Below are positions 5,596 to 5,675 of a stretch of 5,675 nt of DNA, one piece after another. The stretch is from Desulfobacteraceae bacterium (GTDB taxonomy: Bacteria > Desulfobacterota > DSM-4660 > Desulfatiglandales > HGW-15). Both the position numbers and the translations under genes were made by a program. The DNA lies in contig RPPU01000326.1 in assembly GCA_003819975.1 (NCBI GenBank), positions 1-5,675 on the forward strand, in the 5' to 3' direction. Positions within the stretch are counted from its first letter, which is position 1. The number at the start of each line of letters is the position of its first letter. The notes under the pieces were generated by a model. It did not search any database. It saw nothing but the letters and a program-made list of their open reading frames with translations, and was not told the origin of the DNA.

Positions 5596-5630
5596 CAGAA
5601 GTCAGAAGCCAGAATTCAGAAGTCAGAATG
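5596..5630. repeat. Five tandem copies of a CAGAAxx heptamer upstream of recR
   Basis: Five consecutive 7-nt units read CAGAAGT, CAGAAGC, CAGAATT, CAGAAGT and CAGAATG, with the first five bases invariant. The array lies in the presumed 5' leader of recR, ending 6 nt before the ribosome-binding site on the minus strand. I recall similar tracts between genes in delta-proteobacterial and related genomes, but I cannot verify this here. The function is unknown. Slippage could vary the copy number. Confidence 0.8.
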
Positions 5631-5644
5631 AAAACAACGACAAT

Positions 5645-5675
5645 CGATCATGATCCTCCGCCTTCGATATGATCG
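5645..5675. repeat. Inverted repeat at the right window edge
   Basis: CGATCAT (5645-5651) and ATGATCG (5669-5675) are perfect 7-bp arms with a 17-nt loop. The right arm touches the window end, so the structure may be longer. It could be the 3'-end structure of an upstream gene or part of the recR control region. I see no complete gene between 5580 and 5675. Confidence 0.45.

Noticed and set aside
5616..5651. 11-codon leader-type frame upstream of recR (starts M-I-D-C) with GGAGG nearby
   Set aside because: The GGAGG is only 3 nt from the ATG, and most of the 3' half is the heptamer repeat. It is too short to support, and an upstream gene may instead end here.

Overview
The window carries three complete leftward genes that I can assign to a family or fold, one leftward housekeeping pair among them, plus one complete small unknown gene and a five-codon gene start at the left edge. 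All real genes are on the minus strand, so transcription runs from high to low coordinates. The long plus-strand reading frames opposite glcD and recR are antisense shadows of GC-rich coding sequence. The organism looks like a Gram-negative bacterium, perhaps one of the former Deltaproteobacteria (Desulfobacterota). The basis is a LAS/M74-type murein endopeptidase, a GlcD-type oxidase next to recR, and intergenic CAGAAxx heptamers of a kind I associate with that group. This placement is inference and only moderately supported.

Right part (3601-5675): a GC-rich pair, recR (recombination repair) followed by a glcD-like FAD-linked 2-hydroxyacid oxidase. The two overlap by ATGA, so they are translationally coupled. 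Upstream of recR are five tandem 7-nt repeats and an inverted repeat at the window edge.

Middle (479-3600): an AT-rich segment. After a roughly 300-bp gene-free spacer with several dyad symmetries comes a two-gene operon. Its first gene encodes a large exported protein with an N-terminal hydrophobic segment, a peptidoglycan-binding-like region, an EF-hand/thrombospondin-3-like calcium loop, an M74 (MepA-like) murein DD-endopeptidase domain with every expected metal and catalytic residue, and a C-terminal bacterial Ig-like domain. Its second gene, 12 nt downstream with a strong ribosome-binding site in the gap, encodes an exported beta-propeller-like protein with TolB/PD40-type repeats. Together they look like a cell-envelope cassette in which one protein cuts peptidoglycan and the other is an envelope partner of unknown role. 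Base composition drops sharply between glcD and this pair, which suggests separate ancestry.

Left part (1-478): a 180-bp AT-rich spacer, then a small four-cysteine acidic protein of unknown function with its own plausible promoter and ribosome-binding site. A possible hairpin follows, and then the probable first five codons of another leftward gene that leaves the window.

I see no RNA gene, CRISPR array, insertion sequence or recognisable defence system. The least ordinary item is the multidomain endopeptidase and its beta-propeller partner.
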